From Sergeia podlipaevii (taxonomy: Eukaryota > Euglenozoa > Kinetoplastea > Trypanosomatida > Trypanosomatidae), in assembly GCA_030849805.1 (NCBI GenBank), contig JASANZ010002275.1:177953-241952 (forward strand): a DNA stretch of 64,000 nucleotides, in the 5' to 3' direction. Position 1 is the stretch's first letter. Every line of letters begins with the position of its first letter. The translations under genes and the position numbers were made by a program. Positions 18,561 to 28,613 of this stretch are shown piece after piece. A model generated the notes under the pieces. It ran no database searches. It worked only from the letters and a program-made list of their open reading frames with translations, and was not told the origin of the DNA.

Positions 18561-19404
18561 AACGTATAAATGTTCAATACAAACAATCTAGCTATCAATG
18601 AAAGCGGCAACATTATACGCAATGAAGTGTGAAGGCTTTACGTATTTTGATTTTATTTTTTTACTATTGCTGCTTATGCGAAGAAAATTGTAGAATAGGA
18701 TGTGCTCTTCTCCTCTTCTCATGCGTTTGTTCCATTAATAATTATCATTATTTTCTTTCTCCTCCTCCTTCCCCCCCCCCCAACGCCTTTCATGTTTTTA
18801 ATGAAGTAACACCTCACATAGGTACAAAGATTTGTGCAAGCGCTACGCACATCTCTATTTGCGTCATTGCAAAAACATTGATAGAGAGTGTGTGTGTGCG
18901 TGTGCGCGCGCAGAGGGAAGGAGACAAAAATTGTTTCTCTAGTTATCGTTCACCTCGAGATCAAAGGTGAAGTTTTTTATTTATTTATCCACACACTTAG
19001 CATCAGCAGCTATTAGTTGTGTCTCATTGCACACTTTTTGGCGAGTTTTTGTTGTATTTTGACCTGCTTTTTGTAGTTTTTTGACCCAGGTAAAGATAAA
19101 CATATATTTTCTTACTGTTATTTTTTTTTATTTTCTGGCGTGTGTGTGTGTGTGTGTCTGTATTGTGTACCTGTACTAAACAAATAGATAAAACTATACC
19201 GTGAAAAGAGTCAGCGTCTTTCATCGTTAGTATTTTTTTTTAAAAAAAAAAAAGACAGCTTACTGATATTTCATTGCTTTACTTCCCTTCTTTCGCTAGA
19301 GATACCATTTAGAGTAATCTCTGGACGGAACAGTAGGCACAGCCTCACGCGGACTCAGAGAATAAACAGAAGTGGAAAAAGAAACGAAAAGAGGTAGAAA
19401 AAAA
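18561..19404. other. Intergenic region, no gene seen
   Basis: Holds a C-run at about 18772-18781, (GT)n at 19140-19157, and a T8A12 inverted homopolymer at 19234-19253 preceded by TCGTTAGTAT, the same word seen near 11719. A GTG-initiated extension of the next gene from 19372 is ignored in favour of the ATG at 19405. Confidence 0.65.
19298..19299 (+). promoter_or_regulatory. Predicted spliced-leader acceptor AG
   Basis: AG after ACTTCCCTTCTTTCGCT, 106 nt before the ATG at 19405. Confidence 0.5.
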
Positions 19405-22400
19405 ATGCGTCGTAGCAATACTAACACCCCTCCTCCGTCTCCGCAGACCATTTTTGCGAAGCAGGAACCCGATCAAAGGAGACCGAGAGGAGCCACGATG
19501 CAACGCACAACTGTGGAGGAGCCGCAGCTACGCACACCAAGCCGTGAGAGGTCACCTCCCGCGGAAACCTACCCGCATCAGCCGCGCGCATCTGACTCGC
19601 TTGAACGCTCCTCTCAGTCTGACGGGGTCGTGCGGCGCCGCAGCCCCGTCCCTTCTGAGCACTCAGACTCCTTGACATATGGCGGTGCTGCCATGAAGCG
19701 GACTCCAATGTGGTCTGAGGATCGTGCCGAAAGTGAACGTGAGCGCAGCAGCCATCGGGCCAGTGCCAGCTTTAATACCCCCAACAGCAGCACTGTGAAC
19801 AGTAGTCGTCAGTCGAAAGTGGGGTTTGATATGGGATATGATGATGATGGCATTCCTCAAGCTGCGCCGCCTTTGCAAGCTCGCTCACCAATGCGGGATG
19901 ATCCACAGATGGAGTGGCGAGCTCAGATAGCAAAGGATCTTCTGCCTCAGCAAGATGATGACTACAATGAAGAGGCTCCCGCACGTGGTCAAGCTAACTC
20001 AGCTTCAAATAGAGTTCCACTGCCCTTTGCGCCAGCAAAAGCATACAGCTCTGGGACGCAGTCGTCCTCCTCGCCGGCGCCTCAACAGCAACCTGGCGCG
20101 GTTTCCTCCGTATCTAGTGCTCCTGAAGTGCATATTCCCAGCCTTCGCATGTCAGCTCTGCCCGGTGGCGGTAGCAGCGGTGCCTCTCCCACTTCTCCTG
20201 GCTGGCCTTCACGCTTTGATACTAGCGGTGGCTCTGGTGCTGTTTCACCTGCGGAGAGAGACGGAGCAGGAGGCGCTGGTGGTGGCTACACCACAAGCCC
20301 AAACAGTTCCATCGCACTTGATACCCCACGTTCCATCTTGAAGCGTCCTGGGAATGACTCTGCCCGCCAGCGCGACCGCGACCGTCGTATCAGTTTTGTC
20401 AATCCGGAGGAAGACGTTGATGTAGAGGAGCAAACAGACGATGAGTACGGACACGAAGACGAGGATAGCGACGACTTCAACGAGCCATCGCTTAATTACG
20501 CTGAGAACGAAGGAAGTATGGAAAGGTCGCCTTCTTCTCTTTCTCATCACGCGCAGCGGCAGCGGTGTGAGCTCTCTGCGGAAAGCGCAACTTTGGAGAA
20601 CTACAACAGCTCTCTCAGCGACGAGTTGGAAGACGAAGAAAAGGAGGGTTATCTTGACAATCGATTAGGTCGTCCTCAGCCCGCTGTAGCGGCGACCTAC
20701 AACAGCAGCCGCACCACCCCTATTGCACGGCCCTCCGCCCCGATGGATGAGGATGAAGCCACCATCGATGCCAGTGATGCTCGTCGGCGCGCTAACTTTG
20801 CTCCCGTAGCGCACCGGGGCAATCGAGCTCGCTCTCCTAGCTGGCCGGAATCTGCTGCGTACCCACAGCCCCGGAGAGATCAATATGTGCCCAACACACG
20901 CCCAGGAACACATGCAGACGAGGAGGAGGATGTGCTCACGCAGCCGCATAGCAAGCATAAACTACAGAGTCAACCGATTGGTTTCCCAACAGGCCGCAGT
21001 GGCCGGCAGCCGCTACGGCAGTCTCCTTCCATGGACCGCGACTACGATCCACCGACCGAAGTTCCAGCAGCTCATCACTGGCAAGGAAGCGATAGGCGTC
21101 GCTCGCGCAACCGCAGCGTCTCACCGTCAGGCTCGTCCCCCGCTTCAGAGGCAACCTCATCATCTGACTTCTACGACACTCCTGAGAAGGCACATCCTGT
21201 GCCCATCGTGAAGCCTGGCGGCGCATCTTCACCGGCTCAGGTACCTTCTTCGTCGCAGCATCATGGAGCAGCACACGACGAACCACAGAGGCATCAGAAA
21301 GGTCATGGCAAGCATTCAAGACACACAAGTGGCGAACTTTCTGCTAAAGACGAGGACAGTGATCTTATTGTGTCTACACCATCGCTTCGTTCCGGTACCC
21401 CTTGCCTTGAGTCCCGTACAAGCACTGGCACCGCTGCCTATCGCAACTCCCCCCGAGACGACAGTGTTACAGTCGACAACTCGGTGGTGCTGCCAGACCG
21501 GCAGATGCAGCAACAGGAACTTCGCGCAGCCATGGCAACGGATGCGGTAGAAAAAGAAGAAAAAAGACGAAAGAAACATCAACACGCACGTTCTTCACGA
21601 AGCCACCACGGAAAGAAGCACAGCAGTGGTAGTAGCAGCAGCGCAGTCAGCAGCACCATTACCTCACCTTCTAGTGTCACGGAAGAGAGCTCGATCCCAA
21701 GTGTAAGCAATGCCACTTTGGAGGCCGCTCATGTACTTATCAGACACAATCATCGTAATGCACGTACACCTTCTCCACAGCAACGTCCGCGGGATTCTAA
21801 AAAGCGCAAGCACAGTAGTGAAACTGTGGAGCCACGTATATACATTGAGCCTCTTCCACGTGAGCACCAAAAGCGTGAGCTGGTGCCAAAGCCTTCAGAA
21901 GGCAACGGTCATCATACAGTTCATTCAGTTCCTCTTCACGGGGATCTTGGTGTGAACAAGAAGCCGCAGATAAAAGAGGATGTGTTGTCGCAGGCCCGAC
22001 GGCGCTATCATAGCAAAGACAGGTCCGACCAAGCTCAGGGTCAGGACAACATGACAGATATAGGGCAGCCACGCAAGATCATCAAGGGCCTTCCGGCGCG
22101 CTCACGTAGCAACAGCAACGCAAGCAGTACTACCCACTCTCAGCAGCGTGGGGCATCTCCTTCCGCGCCCGTTTCTGCTGCTGCTACTTCTGGGACGCCA
22201 TACGACAAGGCGGACATCGCTGTGGACTCTAGCGCTGCTGTGGGTGGCGGAGTGCCAGCGGAGATGTATGTGTTCGACACGGACGATGGTCAGAGCTCTG
22301 ACTCTGCACCGACTCATCTGGATAAGCCGGAAAAGAAACACCGAAACAGACGCCATTTGCAACCGCAAGGTCGTCATGGAAGCGCTAAAGACACTTCTGG

Positions 22401-25400
22401 CGGACGCGGCAGCTGCAGCAGCAGGGGCTCTTCCATCCCGAGTGTAGGCACCACCTCCGTCTCAGAAGCAGTGGACGGCACACCAGGAAAGATAATGAGA
22501 AAAAAGTTGGTGGTTGTGATGAAGAGGAAGAAGCGCGGCGCAGCGCCGTCGGATGAGGACGAGGTCTTCAAGCTATCGCTTTTGCCATTTAATCGAGACC
22601 AGGCCACTGGCACCGACAGGAAGCTTCCCAAGCGCATGAGCACGTTGTATGAAAGTGTCACGCGGAGTCGCACCAGCAGTACGCACTCACGCCACGCATG
22701 GGACTCAAATGGAGGCAAGACAGCAGACGAAGAAGACGTGGAAGAGCGCCGCGCGTTCCGCAGGGCACTCTCGGCGGTATCGTCTCGCAGTGCAAGTCGC
22801 TGCACCTCTGTGACACCACCGCAACGTATTGGCGTGAACAGTCGCAATCTCACCCCACAGCCTACCCCACGCGCCTCCTACGAACCCACAGCAGCAGTAG
22901 CAGCTGAGCGCCATACTTCGAAAGTGGAGGAACGTGCGCACGACGTGTCACGGCGCCGGCGGCATCGTTCCCGCTCACACAGACAAGAGGCAAGCGGCGG
23001 GACGCGACGTGTTGCCAGCGACGAGCTTGCTCCGGGATTTTTTAACCCCAAGGAAAACGATAACTTTTATGAAGTGCTGGAAACGGCTGCAGATGTGCTG
23101 CTCAAACTCAATACCCCAACTGGCATCACACCCGTCAACGTCCGTCTGTATCCAAAACTGATGGAGTTGTCTAGAACAAAGCGGTCCGCGACCGAGGAAG
23201 CGAGCGATGATGATAAGAACGAGTTTTACAATGAGAAGGTGGATGATGTCCCTGCAGTGAGCGCTTCAAATGCTGGTGTGCCTGTTTTCGTGGCTTCGAA
23301 AGTCATCCGCCCGCAAGCAGCGTGCCCTGTGCTTCTCACCGACCGTCCGCTACCATCAACTTCTTCCACATTGGCGAATGACGCTCGCAAGCCACTCCCC
23401 AGTGAAGGCACCAGGCGTGAGTTCGGTCGCCGTGAACCCCAGCTGCTGCAGGATCAGTCACCATCACGGTACGACTCCTATGATCCTGCCATTGGTGTGC
23501 TGAGCCTGGATGATGAAAGCGTGCTAGAGAGCTACCTAAGTCCACAGGTGCGTGCGCGGCAGATGCAGAACCTCCATCGCGATCCCCATAATCAGCTTAC
23601 CATCGCTGAGCCTCCTCTCAATGACAAACGCACGAGAAGAAGGCCCCCATTCACCTCGCATGGTGTTCAAACGAACCGGGGCTTTAGACCTCATGAGAGC
23701 TTCGACGATGCTGAACCTCCTACCTCGCGTCGTGATACGACGAATGGGAATGTTGGCACGTTATCCCAGGACTGGCAGGAGGTTCTACGTGGCGACCAGC
23801 GTCGTAAGCAGAAGGAATCCGATCTGCTAGAGTCTGCCTGGGCTGGCGCTGCAGCAGGTGGCTATCCTTCTGATGCACTTGTCAACATCAACAGCACTAG
23901 TAACAACCTTAAAGGACTTGCTAGGTCATCATCTGCGCCGCAGATGAACCCCAACACTTACGATTTCACACCTGTTCAGGTGCAACTTCCACTGAAAGGT
24001 GGGCTTTCGGGTGCAGGTGGCGGCAAGGCTCCTAAAGAAAAGACTGGGGAGCCTCTGCTCGACGCGGAGCGCTTCGCGCTCGTTCCTGAAAGCGAGCTTG
24101 ACGCTAATCAACGTGAACCTCCGACAGCCCCACGGGGCGGCAGCCCTGCGCGTAGCATTTCTGTTTCATCAACCGAAGCCACCGATTTGAATGCGTTACG
24201 CGCTGAAGCAAAGCGGAATCATCACCACCACCACAGTAACGAATTACCACAGCACGAGTCTCCGGAAAGGAAGAGGTCCAGAAGTAATGGAAGGGACAGA
24301 AGGAAAGATAAGAGACGTCATCGCAGCCGCAGCCGCAGCCGCGGCGCTAGTGAGGAGCGCAAGAGGAAGTCTTCATCCAAGTCTATCTCTCCCACAAAGA
24401 GGCATCGTCGCGGTACTGACGGTGATGAAGACAAGAAAAAGGCACAGGGGCGGGGCTCTTCGCATCGTGAACCAAAAGAAGAAAAAAAAGAGGAGTCTCT
24501 ACCTCACACAGGCGGGGATGCCTCGAGCAACATGCCGTTGGTAAACAACAAGAAGCAGTCCAAGTCTGCTACACCTAGGGAGGTCTACAAGATAATGGAG
24601 CCGGACACTGAAAGCATCACCAAACCCTCCGATCGTCATCGCGAGGACAAAGAGAGAGAGAAGCGGAAGAAGGAGCGGAGCAAGTCACGCAGAAGTCGCA
24701 GCCACAGCAAAGATAAGCGCAGGAAGAAGAGCCGTTCACGTAGTCGCGGTCGTGAGCGTAAGCGTAGCACATCCCCTGCGAAGGCTGCACCACTATTCTC
24801 CACTGTCGTCGCTTCAGATGGTGCGTCACACCCTCCATCATACGAGGACCTCGCTGCCACCTCGCTGGAGAACTACCTCTCCGAAGCCGCTCACAAAAGA
24901 AAAAAGGAGAAGGAGAAGAAGCGCAAGGAGAGGGAAAAGAAGAAGAAGGAAAAAGAGAAGGAGGAGAAGAAGGATTGTAAAAATGGCAAGCACCGCAGCA
25001 AATCAAGGGATCGCTCCAAGGAAGACAAGCGCTACAAAAAGGACAAACGAGAGCACTACAGCAGCAGTGGTGTTGGGAAGCCTGACAAGCAGCGCAAGGC
25101 CAGTGTCGACAAGCTCCCCCCTCCACCGCCAACTCCGCCTCACAAAACCGCGGATTCCTCATATCCCGCAAATCGTCAGCCATACAGCACGAGCAGTCGC
25201 CCTTATGAAGCTCCGTATTCCTCCTATGGATACAGAGACCGCGACAGTGCACACCACCGCCCCTCCCCATACTCACCGCATTCCTTCGGCAGTGTGGATG
25301 GCCTGGATGATGCCGCAAAGGAAGAACGCTTGAGCCGCCTGAAGCGCGCCATGGGGAGTATTGGGCGAGGCGACAGAAGGGACTCCTCTTACTATCGTAG

Positions 25401-26181
25401 GCCATCGTCCGCTACTTCCTATCGTGCTCCTCTATACCGCGCAACAGCGCCGCGTGACAATCCCTCGCCGCACGCCGCGTCCTACTCCGCGCGCCAGCGT
25501 CCTTCCACGCGGTGGGAGGACTACGTGAAGGGTTTTGGTTCACGTCCGTACTACCGTCAATACTCAAGTGTTAGTGAGCAGGCTGCTGCCGCTGCTGCTG
25601 CTGCTGCAGAGGAGCGTGCGAGCCGTCCTTACAGTGCCAGGCAGCGTCAGCATTACGGCACGTATGACAGCGACAGTGACTTGGAAAAACTACCACGCAA
25701 GAACTACTTTGGCGATGGTGGTGCGAGCCACAGAAGCAGACGCGGCAGTGGTGACTACAGTGTGCCAGCATCCGCTTACACGACTCGGTCGCGCGCTGCT
25801 CCACCACCGCCACCACCCGACACTCCTAACTATCCCTCGCGCTCCTCCTCGCAAAGGCGAGATCGTGTTTCACCGCCTTTTGGAGGCTCGGCGTACAACA
25901 GAGGCGCGGCAGACGCAGAGTTGGTCAGAACGCCACCAGCGAACAGCAACGGTAGACAGTCCGGCGCCAGTGAAACTTATTCAATGGGTGCGATGGGTGG
26001 TGGCAGGACGCATGCGCCGCCTCCACCATCCCAAGGTCCTCGGAAGAGTGTGGAACACAGCAATCCGAGAGAAGAGATTGAGCGCGAGTACTCAGTACGG
26101 GATGAGGCAGCAGCTCGTGAGTTTGCGAGAGGCGTGAGCCAAGCGGCATCTTCACTTCGAGAGTATAATGGTTTTGTTTAG
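19405..26181 (+). CDS. Giant RS/SR-rich disordered protein, 2258 aa
   Basis: The largest gene of the window. The ATG at 19405 (MRRSNTNTPP) is chosen because the frame above it begins only with GTG. The protein is almost entirely low-complexity: Ser, Arg, Pro, His, Glu and Lys, with SP and SS phospho-site-like clusters in the N-terminal half. Dense RS/SR dipeptide blocks at about 24250-24780 (KKRSKSRRSRSHSKDK-type runs) are followed by a long Lys/Glu helix (about 24890-24985). The C-terminal 400 residues are rich in Tyr, Ser and Arg. One island around 23030-23165 (starting APGFFNPKENDNFYEVLETA) looks ordered. RS repeats of this kind mark splicing-associated scaffolds such as SRRM2/SRm300, so a nuclear role linked to trans-splicing or mRNA processing is an inference. 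No catalytic or RNA-binding domain is visible. Confidence 0.8.
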   Translation: MRRSNTNTPPPSPQTIFAKQEPDQRRPRGATMQRTTVEEPQLRTPSRERSPPAETYPHQPRASDSLERSSQSDGVVRRRSPVPSEHSDSLTYGGAAMKRTPMWSEDRAESERERSSHRASASFNTPNSSTVNSSRQSKVGFDMGYDDDGIPQAAPPLQARSPMRDDPQMEWRAQIAKDLLPQQDDDYNEEAPARGQANSASNRVPLPFAPAKAYSSGTQSSSSPAPQQQPGAVSSVSSAPEVHIPSLRMSALPGGGSSGASPTSPGWPSRFDTSGGSGAVSPAERDGAGGAGGGYTTSPNSSIALDTPRSILKRPGNDSARQRDRDRRISFVNPEEDVDVEEQTDDEYGHEDEDSDDFNEPSLNYAENEGSMERSPSSLSHHAQRQRCELSAESATLENYNSSLSDELEDEEKEGYLDNRLGRPQPAVAATYNSSRTTPIARPSAPMDEDEATIDASDARRRANFAPVAHRGNRARSPSWPESAAYPQPRRDQYVPNTRPGTHADEEEDVLTQPHSKHKLQSQPIGFPTGRSGRQPLRQSPSMDRDYDPPTEVPAAHHWQGSDRRRSRNRSVSPSGSSPASEATSSSDFYDTPEKAHPVPIVKPGGASSPAQVPSSSQHHGAAHDEPQRHQKGHGKHSRHTSGELSAKDEDSDLIVSTPSLRSGTPCLESRTSTGTAAYRNSPRDDSVTVDNSVVLPDRQMQQQELRAAMATDAVEKEEKRRKKHQHARSSRSHHGKKHSSGSSSSAVSSTITSPSSVTEESSIPSVSNATLEAAHVLIRHNHRNARTPSPQQRPRDSKKRKHSSETVEPRIYIEPLPREHQKRELVPKPSEGNGHHTVHSVPLHGDLGVNKKPQIKEDVLSQARRRYHSKDRSDQAQGQDNMTDIGQPRKIIKGLPARSRSNSNASSTTHSQQRGASPSAPVSAAATSGTPYDKADIAVDSSAAVGGGVPAEMYVFDTDDGQSSDSAPTHLDKPEKKHRNRRHLQPQGRHGSAKDTSGGRGSCSSRGSSIPSVGTTSVSEAVDGTPGKIMRKKLVVVMKRKKRGAAPSDEDEVFKLSLLPFNRDQATGTDRKLPKRMSTLYESVTRSRTSSTHSRHAWDSNGGKTADEEDVEERRAFRRALSAVSSRSASRCTSVTPPQRIGVNSRNLTPQPTPRASYEPTAAVAAERHTSKVEERAHDVSRRRRHRSRSHRQEASGGTRRVASDELAPGFFNPKENDNFYEVLETAADVLLKLNTPTGITPVNVRLYPKLMELSRTKRSATEEASDDDKNEFYNEKVDDVPAVSASNAGVPVFVASKVIRPQAACPVLLTDRPLPSTSSTLANDARKPLPSEGTRREFGRREPQLLQDQSPSRYDSYDPAIGVLSLDDESVLESYLSPQVRARQMQNLHRDPHNQLTIAEPPLNDKRTRRRPPFTSHGVQTNRGFRPHESFDDAEPPTSRRDTTNGNVGTLSQDWQEVLRGDQRRKQKESDLLESAWAGAAAGGYPSDALVNINSTSNNLKGLARSSSAPQMNPNTYDFTPVQVQLPLKGGLSGAGGGKAPKEKTGEPLLDAERFALVPESELDANQREPPTAPRGGSPARSISVSSTEATDLNALRAEAKRNHHHHHSNELPQHESPERKRSRSNGRDRRKDKRRHRSRSRSRGASEERKRKSSSKSISPTKRHRRGTDGDEDKKKAQGRGSSHREPKEEKKEESLPHTGGDASSNMPLVNNKKQSKSATPREVYKIMEPDTESITKPSDRHREDKEREKRKKERSKSRRSRSHSKDKRRKKSRSRSRGRERKRSTSPAKAAPLFSTVVASDGASHPPSYEDLAATSLENYLSEAAHKRKKEKEKKRKEREKKKKEKEKEEKKDCKNGKHRSKSRDRSKEDKRYKKDKREHYSSSGVGKPDKQRKASVDKLPPPPPTPPHKTADSSYPANRQPYSTSSRPYEAPYSSYGYRDRDSAHHRPSPYSPHSFGSVDGLDDAAKEERLSRLKRAMGSIGRGDRRDSSYYRRPSSATSYRAPLYRATAPRDNPSPHAASYSARQRPSTRWEDYVKGFGSRPYYRQYSSVSEQAAAAAAAAAEERASRPYSARQRQHYGTYDSDSDLEKLPRKNYFGDGGASHRSRRGSGDYSVPASAYTTRSRAAPPPPPPDTPNYPSRSSSQRRDRVSPPFGGSAYNRGAADAELVRTPPANSNGRQSGASETYSMGAMGGGRTHAPPPPSQGPRKSVEHSNPREEIEREYSVRDEAAAREFARGVSQAASSLREYNGFV

Positions 26182-26872
26182 ATTTGGTGAGATATGATTT
26201 GGAAGCAAACTAATATATATATATATACGATGCGTCTGGTTACTCGTAGATACAACTTTGAGCATATTTGCGTGTCAGTAATGTTGAATACATGGCCTGG
26301 TAGATATGCGCATATTAATGACATATGTGCTAGATGTGAATGGGTAGGGCCGCTACTATTGGTTTCTATATTTGTTATTGTATTGGCTGGTTGGTTGCTA
26401 TCATTATGTACTTGTTTACTTTTCCTTTTTTTTAGATTACTTTTGTGGCCCCTTGTTGGCTGTATCGCTGCGCCAATAGATTTTGAGAAATTAGTGATAG
26501 CGCTACGCGCACACACACACACCTCTTCTTTTGTATTATTACAAACAAGACAAGCACAGATAATATTCAATTCTCTACTACGTTGAGCATACTATTTGGT
26601 CGTTCTCATTCCACCTCGTTTTTTGAGCGTTTCTGTCAGTATTTTATTCAGTTCCTCTTTCTTTCTCTCTCTCTCTCTCTACTTTCCTTTTATTTTGCTT
26701 TACTATTTGGCAGTAGTCGAGATTTGTAGACGGTTCACGTTCGATATAGACACTTTGGTCGGTGTATCGCCTGCGTAGCCAATTGCTCCGTCGCGTCCCC
26801 TTTCTATCCTCTTTCAGTTTCACTACTGTTGTTATTATTTTTGTATTACTACAACAAAGCGCGCGTACAATC
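26182..26872. other. Intergenic region, no confident gene
   Basis: (TA)n at about 26211-26226, (AC)n at about 26509-26522, and a (CT)n tract at about 26663-26680 that should guide trans-splicing of the next gene. A 130-codon frame (26194-26586) begins 12 nt after the preceding stop and carries a hydrophobic centre. It has no family resemblance and no leader, and is treated as chance. Confidence 0.55.
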
Positions 26873-27616
26873 ATGGCATCCGCAGTTCCCTTTACTGAAG
26901 ACGACCTTCGCGAGCTGTACATGTGGGTAGATGAGATTCCCATCTCTCGTCCAAAGCGCAATATAGCACGCGATTTCGCGGACGGCTGTAGTGTCGCGGA
27001 GATTCTTAAATTTTTTTTTCCAAAACTGGTTGAACTTCACAACTACATTCCATCCATGTCCCGCTCGCGAAAGTTAGATAACTGGGCCACGCTGAACGCG
27101 CGTGTGTTTCGCAAGCTGTACTTTGAGGTGCCCCTGGAAGAAGTTGAGGATATCATCAACGCTGTTCCCGGCGCTATTGAACGCTTCCTGCGAGCACTAC
27201 GCGTGAAGATTGCTCAGATTAAAGAGCGACGCGAGGACTTGAGCCAGCCACAAGAGGTTGAAGATGTGCGGGGACGCTTTACCGATCCCAATGCTGATGG
27301 GCAAAGGCCTTCCTCATCCATACCCTCGCGACAGCAAGGACAACAGCGGAACTTGCCATCGCCACAACACCAGCAGCAACAACACAGCACTTCGCCTCAG
27401 GTTGCAAGGAGGTCGTCGGGGACGCAAGGTCAAATTCCTTCTTCATCTTACTCCAGTGACACTGCTCGAGCGCTTCTAGAAGAGAAGGATCGCACCATCA
27501 TGGAACTCCGCGAAACCGTTGGCATTCTTAGTGAGAAGATAATGAAACTAGAGGAGCTTGTTCGAGTGAAGGACGAGAAGCTGACTCAGTATCGCACAAA
27601 ATTTGGGCGAATGTAG
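26873..27616 (+). CDS. SPEF1/CLAMP-like calponin-homology microtubule protein, 247 aa
   Basis: Residues 7-105 are the CH domain of the SPEF1 (sperm flagellar 1, CLAMP) family: LRELYMWVDEIPISRPKRN, RDFADGCSVAEILKFFFPKLVELHNYIP and KLDNWATLNARVF are family signatures. A Gln/Ser/Pro-rich linker (about 125-195) leads to a C-terminal coiled coil (about 200-245) with DTARALLEEKDRTIMELRETV, as in SPEF1, where it mediates dimer formation. SPEF1 proteins bundle and stabilise microtubules in cilia and the central apparatus, so flagellar axoneme or cortical microtubule binding is likely here. The ATG at 26873 is chosen because the upstream frame starts only from GTG and lies in leader sequence. Confidence 0.93.
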   Translation: MASAVPFTEDDLRELYMWVDEIPISRPKRNIARDFADGCSVAEILKFFFPKLVELHNYIPSMSRSRKLDNWATLNARVFRKLYFEVPLEEVEDIINAVPGAIERFLRALRVKIAQIKERREDLSQPQEVEDVRGRFTDPNADGQRPSSSIPSRQQGQQRNLPSPQHQQQQHSTSPQVARRSSGTQGQIPSSSYSSDTARALLEEKDRTIMELRETVGILSEKIMKLEELVRVKDEKLTQYRTKFGRM

Positions 27617-28613
27617 AGTTGGGCTGTTGCTGTCATTATTTTATTTTTTTTTTAGATTGTTGGGTAGTTGCTTGCTTATTGTTGCTACTGTTGCTGGGCT
27701 TGGCTTCTCTTGGAATTTTTGAAGCTGAAAGTAATGAAGGGGTGCGAATGGCATAACAAACTCCAATACAAAGCAACACAATGTCACACCGCTTCTTTGA
27801 TGTGAGTTTGTCTTTTGAGTATACATCTTTTTTCTTTTTATAGAATGATCAAGAACGGGGTGAAATTACAGTCAGAAGAACTTTGATTTATTCTCTTTTC
27901 TTAGTATTTGCGCCTGTACGCTCTATCGCATGTGTGTGTTTTTTATTGATTAGTTAGTTGACTATTTTTTCTGTGTCTGTGTGTGTGTGTGTGTGTGTGT
28001 GTTGCTTCCTTGTATGACCCTGTTTTACTTTGTGCATCACATTTCGCTATCAAGGTGATTAAGTGAATCTACTCTAACCCGTGTTTTTGTGAGAGGACTA
28101 GATTTTTGTATTCTTGATACAGGACACGCTACATCAGCTACACATATCAATGTTACTAGCAACCCTGCTTAGCGTGCTGCGAGAGTGCAGTGGCCTTTCT
28201 TTGCGAACGTGATTCTCTGCGGTATTATTACAATTTTTGCTATCGTTGAGACGTGGATATTCTTGTCTTTATGCTATTCTATCTCATTCTCTCTTTTTAT
28301 TCCCTTCCCTTTCTCTCTCACACGGTGCCATTTAGAAATCTTTGTAGTATTCGGATTGTGCGACCACTGAAAAGCACGACAAACAGGAAGCCACATTTCC
28401 TTTTATCTATTTTTCACCTTTTTTTTTCTCTTCCCACGCCCAAGTTCAAAAGTGTTTCCTTGCTGAGCTGTTGTTTCTTTATCATATTTTTCTCCCACTC
28501 ACACGCTATTCCAAAGCAGAAATTGTAGTTGTAGTTTTTTACTTTAAATATTTTCAGCTAGCAAGCAGAACTAATAAGCTCTTTCTTGCCTCTTAAATCT
28601 TCTGACAGCAACC
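27617..28613. other. Intergenic region (1 kb), no gene seen
   Basis: T-rich. (GT)n at 27978-28002; pyrimidine tracts at about 28265-28320 and 28400-28440. Confidence 0.65.
28607..28608 (+). promoter_or_regulatory. Predicted spliced-leader acceptor AG (weak)
   Basis: AG in TCTGACAGCAACC, only 5 nt before the ATG at 28614, after CTCTTTCTTGCCTCTTAAATCTTCT. Upstream AGs near 28555-28567 are alternatives. Confidence 0.4.

Noticed and set aside
19372..19404. GTG-initiated extension of the giant RS-rich protein
   Set aside because: An ATG 33 nt later in the same frame is the first normal start.
24617..25405. 262-codon minus-strand frame
   Set aside because: Antisense to the RS/KE-rich part of the giant protein; Cys/Ser-rich shadow.
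26194..26586. 130-codon ATG frame right after the RS-rich gene, with a hydrophobic middle
   Set aside because: Begins 12 nt after the previous stop with no pyrimidine-AG leader, consists of AT-rich 3'UTR-like sequence and matches no family.
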